From an uncultured Burkholderiales bacterium (GTDB lineage Bacteria > Pseudomonadota > Gammaproteobacteria > Burkholderiales > Burkholderiaceae_E): DNA of 17,362 nt. Both the position numbers and the translations under genes were made by a program. This document shows, one piece after another, positions 9,301-16,436 of this stretch. The stretch lies in NCBI GenBank assembly GCA_903898725.1, contig CAIUGQ010000705.1, forward strand, positions 1 to 17,362. The letters are read 5' to 3'. A model generated the notes under the pieces. It saw nothing but the letters and a program-made list of their open reading frames with translations, searched no databases and was not told the DNA's origin. Positions within the stretch are counted from its first letter, which is position 1; the number at the start of each line of letters is the position of its first letter.

Positions 9301-9301
9301 T
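9296..9301 (+). promoter_or_regulatory. Possible internal -10 box for glcD
   Basis: GATAAT overlaps the permease stop codon (TAA 9298-9300) and lies 8 bases before the glcD ATG at 9310. A start of transcription 6-7 bases downstream would fall at 9307-9308, on the GTG just before the ATG, giving a leaderless message. No good -35 is seen 17 bases upstream, and the TAA is also simply the stop, so chance is a real alternative. Confidence 0.3.
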
Positions 9302-9309
9302 CCACGGTG

Positions 9310-10860
9310 ATGAACGCCGAACACCTCGCCCCGCCCGCCGTCGCGCGCACCGTCGCGCCCAGCCCCGAGCCCCGCTGGGCCGACCTCGAGGCCGCCCCCG
9401 ATGCGGCCGGCGCCGCCGCCATCGTCGCCGCGCTGCGTGCGGTGCTGCCCGCCCGCTGCGTGCTCGCCGGCGTCGAGCAGACGCGGCCCTACGAGTGCGA
9501 CGGCCTGTCGGCCTTCCGCAAGCTGCCGGTCGCGGTGGTGCTGCCCGAGACCGAGGAGCAGGTGGTCGCCGTGATGAAGACCTGCCGGCGGCTCGACGTG
9601 CCGGTGGTGGCCCGAGGCGCGGGCACCAGCCTGTCGGGCGGCGCGATGCCGCACGCCGCGGGCATCGTGCTGTCGCTCGCCCGCTTCAACCGCATCCTCG
9701 CGCTCGACCCGGTCGGACGGACCGCCCGCGTGCAGCCCGGCGTGCGCAACCTCGCGATCAGCGAAGCCGCCGCGCCCCACGGCCTGTACTACGCGCCCGA
9801 TCCGTCCTCCCAGATCGCCTGCACGATCGGCGGCAACCTCGCCGAGAACTCGGGCGGCGTGCACTGCCTGAAGTACGGGCTGACGGTGCACAACGTGCTG
9901 CGCATCCGCGGCGTGACCATCGACGGCGAGATCCTCGAGCTCGGCGGCGCCGCGCTCGACGCGCCGGGCCTGGACCTGCTGGCGCTCGCGATCGGCTCGG
10001 AGGGCATGCTGCTGGTGGCCACCGAGGCCACGGTCAAGCTGGTGCCCAAGCCGCAGCTCGCACGCGTCGTCATGGCCTCGTTCGACGACGTGATCAAGGC
10101 CGGCGACGCGGTCGCGGCGATCATCGGCGCGGGCATCATCCCGGCGGGCCTCGAGATGATGGACCGCAAGGCGACCGAGGCGGTCGAGCCCTACGTGAAG
10201 GCGGGCTACGACCTCGCCGCCGAGGCGATCCTGCTGGCCGAGTCCGACGGCACGCCGGAGGAGGTCGAGGAGGAGATCGCGCAGCTCGAGGCCGTGCTGC
10301 GCGCGGCCGGCGCGACCGCGATCGCGGTGTCAGGCAGCGAGGCCGAGCGGCTGCGCTTCTGGTCGGGCCGCAAGAACGCGTTTCCCGCGGCGGGCCGCAT
10401 CTCGCCCGACTACTACTGCATGGACGGCACCATCCCGCGCAAGAACCTCGGGACGATGCTGGCCGCCATCGCCGGCATGGAGCGCACCTACGGGCTGCGC
10501 TGCATGAACGTGTTCCACGCCGGCGACGGCAACCTGCATCCGCTGATCCTGTTCGATGCCAACACGCCGGGCGAGTGGGAGCGCGCCGACCGGTTCGGCG
10601 CCGACATCCTCGAGCTGTGCGTCGAGCTCGGCGGCACGGTCACCGGCGAGCACGGCGTCGGCATCGAGAAGATCAACTCGATGTGCGTGCAGTTCTCGCC
10701 GGCCGAGCGGGCCGCCTTCTTCGCGCTCAAGCGGGCCTTCGATCCGCCGGGCCTGCTGAATCCGGGCAAGGGCATCCCGACGCTGGCGCGCTGCGCGGAG
10801 TACGGGAAGATGCATGTGCAGGGCGGGCGCATCGCGTTCCCCGAGCTGCCGCGCTTCTGA
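9310..10860 (+). CDS. glcD: Glycolate oxidase FAD-linked subunit GlcD
   Basis: Catalytic flavin subunit, 516 aa, that with GlcE and GlcF oxidises glycolate (and often D-lactate) to glyoxylate and passes electrons to the membrane quinone pool. Motifs: RGAGTSLSGG at R102 and DPSSQIACTIGGNLAENSGGVHCLKYG in the FAD-binding domain; FHAGDGNLHPL with H403 and H410 and TGEHGVG (E447, H448) in the C-terminal oxidase domain. PYECDGLSAFRKLP near the N-terminus is typical of GlcD rather than D-lactate dehydrogenase Dld. It begins 10 bases after the permease stop, so it is likely read in the same transcript. There is no visible ribosome site before the ATG at 9310 (a GTG at 9307 is an alternative), which fits translational coupling or a leaderless start. 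Confidence 0.93.
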   Translation: MNAEHLAPPAVARTVAPSPEPRWADLEAAPDAAGAAAIVAALRAVLPARCVLAGVEQTRPYECDGLSAFRKLPVAVVLPETEEQVVAVMKTCRRLDVPVVARGAGTSLSGGAMPHAAGIVLSLARFNRILALDPVGRTARVQPGVRNLAISEAAAPHGLYYAPDPSSQIACTIGGNLAENSGGVHCLKYGLTVHNVLRIRGVTIDGEILELGGAALDAPGLDLLALAIGSEGMLLVATEATVKLVPKPQLARVVMASFDDVIKAGDAVAAIIGAGIIPAGLEMMDRKATEAVEPYVKAGYDLAAEAILLAESDGTPEEVEEEIAQLEAVLRAAGATAIAVSGSEAERLRFWSGRKNAFPAAGRISPDYYCMDGTIPRKNLGTMLAAIAGMERTYGLRCMNVFHAGDGNLHPLILFDANTPGEWERADRFGADILELCVELGGTVTGEHGVGIEKINSMCVQFSPAERAAFFALKRAFDPPGLLNPGKGIPTLARCAEYGKMHVQGGRIAFPELPRF

Positions 10861-10912
10861 CCCGACGACGGCGTCCGTCCCTCCGCACTCCCGCACACCG
10901 AACGAGCCCCGC

Positions 10913-12058
10913 TTGCAACCGACCGTCCCCTCCGCGGCCGAGGCCGCAGCGTCCGCCGCGCCCGTCGCCGACGGCCGCATCGCCGACCCGGCCTTGCGTG
11001 CGCTGCGCGACTGCGTGCGCGCCGCCGACACCGACCGGATCCGCCTGCGCCTGCGCGGCGGCGGCACCAAGGACTTCTACGGCGAACCCGCCGTCGGCGA
11101 GGTGCTCGACCTGCGTGCGCTGTCGGGCATCGTGTCGTACGAGCCGACCGAACTGGTGATCACCGCGCGCTGCGGCACGCCGCTCGCCGAGGTCGAGGCC
11201 GCGCTCGCCGAGCGTCGCCAGTGCCTGCCCTTCGAGCCGCCGCACTTCGGTCCGGGCGCGACCGTCGGCGGCATGGTCGCCGCCGGCCTGTCGGGGCCGC
11301 GACGCGCCAGTGCCGGCGCGGTGCGCGACTACATGCTCGGTGCGGTGCTGATGAACGCGCAGGGCGAACTGCTGCAGTTCGGCGGGCAGGTGATGAAGAA
11401 CGTCGCCGGCTACGACGTCTCGCGGCTGCTCGCCGGCTCGCTCGGCATCCTCGGCCCGATCGTCGAGGTCTCGCTGAAGGTGCTGCCGGTGCCGCCCGCC
11501 GAGGCCACCGTCCTGCTGCCGGCCAACCTGCGCGACGCGATCGAGCTGATGAATCGCTGGGGCGGTCAGCCGCTGCCGATCTCGGCCACCGCCTGGCATG
11601 CGGGCGATCTGGGCGTGCGCTTCTCGGGCGCGCGGGCGGCGGTCGACGCCGCGGTGCGCCGCTTCGTCGAGCAGCACGGCGCCGAGCGTGTCGATCCGGC
11701 GCAGGCCGCCTCGGTCTGGAGCGGCATCCGCGAGCACACCGATCCGTTCTTCGACGGCGAGGCGCCGCTCTGGCGACTGAGCGTGCCCTCGACCGCCGCG
11801 CCGTTCGAGTTCCCCGGTCGCCAGCTGATCGAATGGGGCGGTGCGCTGCGCTGGTTCCGCACCGATGCCGACGCAGCACGGGTGCGCGAGGCGGCGGCCA
11901 CCGTCGGCGGCAGCGCGACGCTGTTCCGCGCCCGCGACAAGGGGCCGGGCGTGTTCTCGCCGCTGTCGGCGCCGGTGCTCGAACTGCACCGCCGGATCAA
12001 GCGCGAGCTCGATCCGCGCGGCATCTTCAACCCCGGCCGCCTCGTGGCCGGCCTCTAG
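10913..12058 (+). CDS. glcE: Glycolate oxidase FAD-binding subunit GlcE
   Basis: Second FAD-binding subunit of the glycolate oxidase complex, 381 aa from the chosen start. It has only the FAD-binding half of the GlcD fold: RGGGTKDFYG (from R48), VLDLRALSGIVSYEPTELVITA, GPGATVGGMVAAGLSGPRR (from about residue 113) and VMKNVAGYDVSRLLAGSLG, then ends RELDPRGIFNPGRL, a family-typical close. The start is uncertain. The frame is open from an ATG at 10814 inside glcD, which would give an Arg/Ser/Pro-rich leader unlike homologues. The TTG at 10913, 52 bases after the glcD stop, gives a more plausible N-terminus but only a weak ribosome site. Homologues (about 350 aa) would even allow a later start. 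Confidence 0.9.
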   Translation: MQPTVPSAAEAAASAAPVADGRIADPALRALRDCVRAADTDRIRLRLRGGGTKDFYGEPAVGEVLDLRALSGIVSYEPTELVITARCGTPLAEVEAALAERRQCLPFEPPHFGPGATVGGMVAAGLSGPRRASAGAVRDYMLGAVLMNAQGELLQFGGQVMKNVAGYDVSRLLAGSLGILGPIVEVSLKVLPVPPAEATVLLPANLRDAIELMNRWGGQPLPISATAWHAGDLGVRFSGARAAVDAAVRRFVEQHGAERVDPAQAASVWSGIREHTDPFFDGEAPLWRLSVPSTAAPFEFPGRQLIEWGGALRWFRTDADAARVREAAATVGGSATLFRARDKGPGVFSPLSAPVLELHRRIKRELDPRGIFNPGRLVAGL

Positions 12059-12072
12059 GACGGCCCGCCGCG

Positions 12073-13350
12073 ATGGAAACCCACCTCGCCGACTGGCTGC
12101 GCGGCACCCCCGACGGGACCGAGGCCGAGTCGATCCTGCGCTCCTGCGTGCACTGCGGCTTCTGCACCGCCACCTGCCCGACCTACCAGCTGCTCGGCGA
12201 CGAGCTCGACGGGCCGCGCGGCCGCATCTACCTGATGAAGCAGGTGATGGAAGGCGTGCCGCCCACGCGCGAGACGCAGCTGCACCTCGACCGCTGCCTG
12301 ACCTGCCGCAACTGCGAGAGCACCTGCCCGTCGGGCGTGCAGTACGGGCACCTGGTCGACATCGGCCGCAAGCTGGTCGACGAGCGCGTGCAGCGCCCGC
12401 TCGGCGAGCGACTGATGCGCGGCGCGCTGCGCGAGGGCATGACGCGGCGCTGGCTGTTCGATCCGGCGATGCGGGTCGGCCAGGCGCTGCGCCCGCTGCT
12501 GCCCGACGCGATCAAGGCGAAGGTCCCCGAGCGCCGGGATCCCGGCGTGTGGCCGCGGCGTACGCATGCGCGTCGCGTGCTGATGCTCGATGGCTGCGTG
12601 CAGCCCGCGATGATCCCGGCGATCGACGCGGCCACCGCGCGGGTGCTCGACGCGCTCGAGATCGAGGCGATCGTCGCGCCCGGTTCGGGCTGCTGCGGCG
12701 CGATCCGGCATCACCTGAACGACCATGACGGCGCACTCGGCGACGTGCGCCGCAACATCGACGCCTGGTGGCCGCTGCTCGACGGGCAGGGCGTCGAGGC
12801 GATCGTCGTCAATGCCTCGGGCTGCGGCGCGATGCTCACCGACTACGGGCACCTGCTTCGCGACGATCCGGCCTACGCGCAGAAGGCCGCCCGCGTGTCC
12901 GCGCTGGTGCGCGACCTGTCGGTGTTCCTCGCGTCCGAGCGCGAGGCCCTCGCGGCGAAGGCCCGGGCGACGGCGGAGCGTCGCGCGGCACAGGAGACGC
13001 AGGCCGAGCCGCTGCCCGCGCGCGTCGCCTTCCACCCGCCGTGCACGCTGCAGCACGGCCAACAGGTGCGCGGTGCGGTCGAGTCCTTGCTCGCGGCCTG
13101 CGGTGCCGAGCTGCAGCCCTTCGCCGAGTCGCACCTGTGCTGCGGGTCGGCCGGCACGTATTCGGTGATGCAGCCGACGCTGTCGACGCAGCTGCGCGAC
13201 CGCAAGCTCGAGAACCTCCAAGCCGGCGCGCCCGACACCATCCTGTCGGCCAACATCGGCTGCCTGACGCATCTGCAGTCGGGCACCGGGACCCCGGTCC
13301 GCCACTGGGTCGAGTGGGTCGACCGGGCGATCGGCACCGCCCGCGCCTGA
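12073..13350 (+). CDS. glcF: Glycolate oxidase iron-sulfur subunit GlcF
   Basis: Iron-sulfur subunit, 425 aa, that moves electrons from the flavin subunits to the quinone pool at the inner membrane. Two 4Fe-4S binding motifs are complete: CVHCGFCTATCP (C25, C28, C31, C35) and CLTCRNCESTCP (C75, C78, C81, C85). Two CCG domains follow: GCVQPAM with GSGCCGA, and HPPCTLQHGQ with HLCCGSAGTYSV. The end NIGCLTHLQSGTGTPVRHWVEW is typical of GlcF. The ATG lies 14 bases after the glcE stop, with AGGA overlapping that stop as a somewhat distant ribosome site. The order glcD-glcE-glcF is the normal one, with the transporter placed upstream instead of a glcA-type permease downstream. Confidence 0.95.
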   Translation: METHLADWLRGTPDGTEAESILRSCVHCGFCTATCPTYQLLGDELDGPRGRIYLMKQVMEGVPPTRETQLHLDRCLTCRNCESTCPSGVQYGHLVDIGRKLVDERVQRPLGERLMRGALREGMTRRWLFDPAMRVGQALRPLLPDAIKAKVPERRDPGVWPRRTHARRVLMLDGCVQPAMIPAIDAATARVLDALEIEAIVAPGSGCCGAIRHHLNDHDGALGDVRRNIDAWWPLLDGQGVEAIVVNASGCGAMLTDYGHLLRDDPAYAQKAARVSALVRDLSVFLASEREALAAKARATAERRAAQETQAEPLPARVAFHPPCTLQHGQQVRGAVESLLAACGAELQPFAESHLCCGSAGTYSVMQPTLSTQLRDRKLENLQAGAPDTILSANIGCLTHLQSGTGTPVRHWVEWVDRAIGTARA

Positions 13351-13365
13351 CCGGGCGGGCCCTCG

Positions 13366-14364
13366 ATGCCGGCCGCGTCCCCAGCCGTGCCGGGCGGCGG
13401 CGTCCCCCTGAGGGTGCGGCTGCCCAACTGGGTCGGCGACGCCTGCATGGCGCTGCCGGCGCTGCGCGAGCTCGATGCGCGGGGCGCGGTGCTCTCGCTG
13501 GCGGCACGGGGCTGGGCGACTGACCTGCTGGCCGGCCACGGCTGGCCGGTGCTCGCGCTGCCGGGCGGCCTGCGCGCCGGCGCCGCGGCGCTGCGCGAGG
13601 CCGACGGCCCCCGTCGGGGCCTGCTGCTGACCAACTCGCTGTCGAGCGCCGCCGTCTTCCGGCTCGCCGGCATCGCCGCGGTCGGCCATCGCAACGAGGG
13701 CCGATCGCTGCTGCTCGGCCGGGGCGTCTCCAAGCCCCAAGGGCTGCACGAGGTCGAGGTGTTCTGGCGGCTGGCCGGCGCCGCGGCGGACTGGCTGGCG
13801 CTGCCCGACTGGCCCGCTGCGCCGCCGCCCACGCTCGGGCTCGTGCTGACCGACGCGCACCGGCAGGCGGCCCGTGCGTCGCTGACCGCGGCCGGGCTCG
13901 GCTCCGGCGAGCCCTATGCGGTGCTCGCGCCGCTGGCGGCCGGCACCGTGGGCGGCGTCCCGAAGCTCTGGCCGCGGTTCGCCGAGCTCGATGCGGCCCT
14001 GCGCGCCCGCGGCTGGGCGACCGTGGTCTGCCCCGGACCGGGCGAGGAGGCGGCGGCCCGGGCGGCGGCACCGGGGGCCCGGGTGCTCGCGGGCCTGAAG
14101 CTCGGCGCCTACGCGGCGACCTGCACGGGCGCACGCATGACCGTCGCCAACGACTCCGGGCCGATGCACCTCGCCGCGGCGGCGGATGCCCCGGTGGTGG
14201 GGGTCTTCGGTCCGGGCGACCCGGCACGGACCCGTCCGTGGGGCACACTCGCCGGGTGGGTCGGCGGCAAGGGGGTCTGGCCGTCGGTGGCGCAGGTGCT
14301 GGACGTGCTCGACGGCGTGGCGGCGCGCGCCGCCAGTGCGTCTTCGCGCCTCGAGCGGCCCTAG
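13366..14364 (+). CDS. Glycosyltransferase family 9 (lipopolysaccharide heptosyltransferase-like)
   Basis: A 332-residue GT-B glycosyltransferase of the family that transfers L-glycero-D-manno-heptose to the LPS core. The N-terminal LPNWVGDACMALPAL matches the PNWVGD segment of WaaF-like enzymes. The C-terminal half has GGVPKLWPRFAEL (K200 in the position that contacts the donor phosphate) and VANDSGPMHLAAAADAPVVGVFGPGDPARTRPWG (N262, D263, S264, G265). The exact acceptor is not readable, so no gene symbol is given. It starts 15 bases after glcF and may be cotranscribed, although it has no functional link to glycolate. Its last codons and stop lie inside a 9-bp tandem repeat, so the C-terminal LERP is repeat-derived. 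Confidence 0.88.
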   Translation: MPAASPAVPGGGVPLRVRLPNWVGDACMALPALRELDARGAVLSLAARGWATDLLAGHGWPVLALPGGLRAGAAALREADGPRRGLLLTNSLSSAAVFRLAGIAAVGHRNEGRSLLLGRGVSKPQGLHEVEVFWRLAGAAADWLALPDWPAAPPPTLGLVLTDAHRQAARASLTAAGLGSGEPYAVLAPLAAGTVGGVPKLWPRFAELDAALRARGWATVVCPGPGEEAAARAAAPGARVLAGLKLGAYAATCTGARMTVANDSGPMHLAAAADAPVVGVFGPGDPARTRPWGTLAGWVGGKGVWPSVAQVLDVLDGVAARAASASSRLERP

Positions 14365-14426
14365 CGCCCCGCGCGCCCCGAGCGCCTCGAGCGGCTCTAG
14401 CGCCCCGAGCGCCCCGAGCGCCCCGT
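14346..14426. repeat. Tandem repeat of nine 9-bp units across the glycosyltransferase stop codon
   Basis: Nine head-to-tail units related to GCGCCCCGA fill 81 bases without a break: GCGCCTCGA, GCGGCCCTA, GCGCCCCGC, GCGCCCCGA, GCGCCTCGA, GCGGCTCTA, GCGCCCCGA, GCGCCCCGA, GCGCCCCGT. Units 1-4 and 5-8 form a higher-order 36-bp period, and 14346-14371 matches 14382-14407 at 25 of 26 bases. The glycosyltransferase stop TAG (14362-14364) is formed at the unit 2/3 junction, and its duplicate TAG occurs at 14398-14400 in the same frame. Confidence 0.9.
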
Positions 14427-14460
14427 CTGATCCGCGCTGCCGGCCGGGCCCGGCGACTCG

Positions 14461-14476
14461 GTCGGCCGCGGCCGAC
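14461..14476. terminator. Palindrome between convergent genes, possible bidirectional terminator
   Basis: GTCGGCCGCGGCCGAC is a perfect 16-bp palindrome able to form a 6-bp stem with a CGCG loop on either strand. It lies 6 bases beyond the stop of the minus-strand gene and 96 bases after the stop of the glycosyltransferase. There is no T-run on either side, so the call rests on position and symmetry alone. Confidence 0.3.
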
Positions 14477-14482
14477 GCGTGT

Positions 14483-15220
14483 TCAGCCGGGTGCCGGCTG
14501 CCAGCCGGTCAGCTCCCAGCGCACCGAGTCCTCGAGTGCCCTCGACGCGCGTCCGCCGGGCGCGCCCGGCAGATACGAGCCGGTCCATTCTCGCGCCACC
14601 CAGCGGCGCACCTGCGGCGCGTACCACAGCGTGTCGGTGCGTTCGGGCGCATAGCGGAAGACGTCGGGGTGCTGGTAGGTCACGAAGCGCTCGATCCGCA
14701 GCGCCTCGAAGGTGCCCGCCGGAACCTGCACGCGTTCCCAGCCCACCACCCGCAGCCGCTGCTGCCAGCCGAGCACGCTGCTCGAGCGCTCGCTGCGATA
14801 GCGCGACGCGGTGGTGATCCCCTGTCCGGCCCGGGCGCCCGGCGGCACCACCGGCACCGGCGTCTCGAACAGCAGCGGGAAATCGTAGGTGGTGTCGATC
14901 AGCACGGTCCAGGGATCGGCCCAGCGCTCCTCGAGCACCGGCCGACCGCCGCCCGGATCGACCCGCAGCGAGATGTCGGGCGTGATGGCCACCACCTCGA
15001 CCGTCGTCTCGCCCAGGACCGCCCCGTTGTAGCGGTCGATCAGCCGATACCGCCAGCGGTCACCGACGCCGAGCTTCGGCACCGGCAGCGGCTCGGCGCC
15101 CGCGGGGGCCGGAACGGCCGCGCTGCTTGCGCAGCCGGTCGAGAGCGCGCCGCCCGCCAGCACCGGCAGGCCCAGCAGTCCGCCCAGCGCGCGGCGCCGG
15201 CGCAGGTCGATGTGTGTCAT
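14483..15220 (-). CDS. Exported protein of unknown function, paralogue of the gene upstream of it
   Basis: A 245-residue protein I cannot assign to a named family. The N-terminus has four arginines (7-10) followed by a hydrophobic Gly/Leu/Ala core ending at LSTGC (C30), so it is exported, possibly as a lipoprotein or through Tat. The mature part looks like a beta-rich domain: GDRWRYRL (53-60), VVAITPDISLRV, ADPWTVL, LRVVGWERVQVPAGTFEALRI, RTDTLWYAPQVRRWVAREW. These blocks recur in order in the neighbouring product (15253-16014), so the two are tandem paralogues. The ATG at 15220 follows GAGGAG by 7 bases and lies 32 bases after the neighbour's stop. Last gene of the minus-strand run that starts with pntB. 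The VPAGxF...RTDTLWYAP pattern resembles the DUF3108 type of periplasmic protein, but this is not secure. Confidence 0.8.
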   Translation of the reverse strand: MTHIDLRRRRALGGLLGLPVLAGGALSTGCASSAAVPAPAGAEPLPVPKLGVGDRWRYRLIDRYNGAVLGETTVEVVAITPDISLRVDPGGGRPVLEERWADPWTVLIDTTYDFPLLFETPVPVVPPGARAGQGITTASRYRSERSSSVLGWQQRLRVVGWERVQVPAGTFEALRIERFVTYQHPDVFRYAPERTDTLWYAPQVRRWVAREWTGSYLPGAPGGRASRALEDSVRWELTGWQPAPG

Positions 15221-15252
15221 CGCAACGCTCCTCGATGCCCGGCCGGGCCGGG

Positions 15253-16014
15253 TCAGCCCGCCACCGGCGAGCGCATGTACGCAGTCAGTTGCCACAGAAG
15301 CCAGTCTTCGCGTCCCCGCACGCCGGTGGACGGATTGTTCGCCCCCATGCCCGTCGCGGTGTAGTCGCCGCGCATCTCGCGCTGGACCCACCGGTTGACC
15401 GCCGGGGCGTACCACAGCGTGTCGCTGCGGTTGGCTGCGCTGCGGTCGCTGTCGGGCGATTCGAATGCGATGGTGCGGCTCACCTTCAGGCAGTCGTAGC
15501 GTCCGGCCGGCACCTCCACGGTCTCCCAGCCGCCGATGCGAAGCTGCTGCGACCAGAGCTTGCGCTTCTGCGTCTCGGGGTCGATGTAGGAGGACGACGT
15601 GGCCACCGTGCGGCCCGGCTCGATCGGCCCCGGCACGAGCGGTACCGGCTCGCGATAGGCGTAGAGCCCGCCGTACAGGACCTCGCTCAGCGCGACCCAG
15701 GGCTCGGAGAAGCGTTCCTCGGCGTTGCCGCCGGGCCGCCGGCTGCGGATCCGCATGCGGATCTCGGGCATCAGTTCGACCAGTTCCCAGGTCGGCTCGT
15801 CGAGCCAGCGTCCGTCGAGCCGGTCGGTCAGCCGGTAGCGCCAGCGGTCGCCGATCCGCAGCACGGGCGCCGGTGCCGGCCCGGTCGGCAGCGTCGAACC
15901 CGGGCCGCCGGCCGGTGGCACCGCGGTGCAGGCCGGCAGCGCGGCCGCCGCGACGAGCAGCGCCCGTCGCGCCGGATCGGTCAGGCCGGCATCGGCCGTC
16001 CGTCGTTGAGCCAC
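15253..16014 (-). CDS. Putative lipoprotein of unknown function, paralogue of the next gene
   Basis: A 253-residue product from a GTG start at 16014. The N-terminus (MAQRRTADAG, then ARRALLVAAAALPAC) is a convincing lipoprotein signal with lipobox LPAC and C29 as the lipidated residue. The mature part carries GDRWRYRLTDR (from 55), ELMPEIRMRIRS, FSEPWVALSE, LRIGGWETVEVPAGRYDCLKVSR and RSDTLWYAPAVNRWVQRE, aligning along its whole length with the downstream neighbour. No known family is recognised. GTG is chosen because AAGGGGG lies just upstream. No ATG exists near, and longer versions run through the DUF4870 gene out of frame. The start overlaps the end of that gene by 34 bases, so translation is probably coupled. 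Confidence 0.8.
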   Translation of the reverse strand: MAQRRTADAGLTDPARRALLVAAAALPACTAVPPAGGPGSTLPTGPAPAPVLRIGDRWRYRLTDRLDGRWLDEPTWELVELMPEIRMRIRSRRPGGNAEERFSEPWVALSEVLYGGLYAYREPVPLVPGPIEPGRTVATSSSYIDPETQKRKLWSQQLRIGGWETVEVPAGRYDCLKVSRTIAFESPDSDRSAANRSDTLWYAPAVNRWVQREMRGDYTATGMGANNPSTGVRGREDWLLWQLTAYMRSPVAG

Positions 16015-16358
16015 AGCACCCCCTTGATCATCCGGTAGAGGTACCAGACGACCGGCACCAGGAACAGGAACGACAGCAGCCCGAAGGTGATGACCGCGAG
16101 CAGCAGCGCAGGGAGGAAGGATACGACGACCCAGAACAGCGTCCACCAGAACGTGCGGATCATCCAGTTCATGTGGCTCTCGTAGATCGTGCCGCGGGCG
16201 TCGTCGCGCTTGATGTAGTTGACGATCAGCGCGATCACCGACAGCACGCCCATCGACAGCAGCGGCCCCGCGATGTGGAGCGCGTAGTCGACGAGACAGA
16301 CCTTCTTGAGCGTGTCGTGCCGGTCGGCATCGACGGTCAGCACGGGTTCGGCGGGCAT
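15981..16358 (-). CDS. Small integral membrane protein, DUF4870-like
   Basis: A 125-residue inner-membrane protein with three hydrophobic segments (about 24-47, 69-92 and 94-112) separated by short charged loops. The motif SHMNWMIRTFWWTLFW followed by VVWYLYRMIKGVLWLNDGRPM is characteristic of the DUF4870 (Tic20-like fold) small membrane proteins found in many beta- and gammaproteobacteria, whose role is unknown. The ATG at 16358 follows GAGGAGG by 6 bases. It lies 78 bases after pntB and overlaps the following lipoprotein gene by 34 bases, so at least these two are translated together. Confidence 0.87.
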   Translation of the reverse strand: MPAEPVLTVDADRHDTLKKVCLVDYALHIAGPLLSMGVLSVIALIVNYIKRDDARGTIYESHMNWMIRTFWWTLFWVVVSFLPALLLAVITFGLLSFLFLVPVVWYLYRMIKGVLWLNDGRPMPA

Positions 16359-16396
16359 GCGGTCCTCCTCGGTGGGATGGACCCGATGATGGGGGC

Positions 16397-16428
16397 GGGG
16401 CGGGCGGTCTTCAAGCGGCGCCCGCCCC
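16397..16428 (-). promoter_or_regulatory. GC-rich hairpin just after pntB
   Basis: On the minus strand a 10-bp stem GGGGCGGGCG/CGCCCGCCCC (16428-16419 with 16406-16397) with a 12-base loop begins 8 bases after the pntB stop. No U-run follows. It could lower read-through into the DUF4870 gene or protect the pntB message. A full intrinsic terminator is not supported. Confidence 0.45.
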
Positions 16429-16436
16429 GGCGGGCC

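Noticed and set aside
6541..9891. A 1116-residue open frame on the minus strand opposite the permease and glcD
   Set aside because: Its product is almost entirely His, Arg, Asp, Gln and Gly with no domain, the usual look of the antisense of GC-rich coding DNA. The plus strand has clear homologous genes.
12055..14169. A 704-residue minus-strand frame opposite glcF and the glycosyltransferase
   Set aside because: Shadow of well-supported plus-strand genes. Low-information composition.
14346..14426. Repeat array considered as a CRISPR array
   Set aside because: Units are 9 bp and directly adjacent with no spacers, and no cas gene is near.
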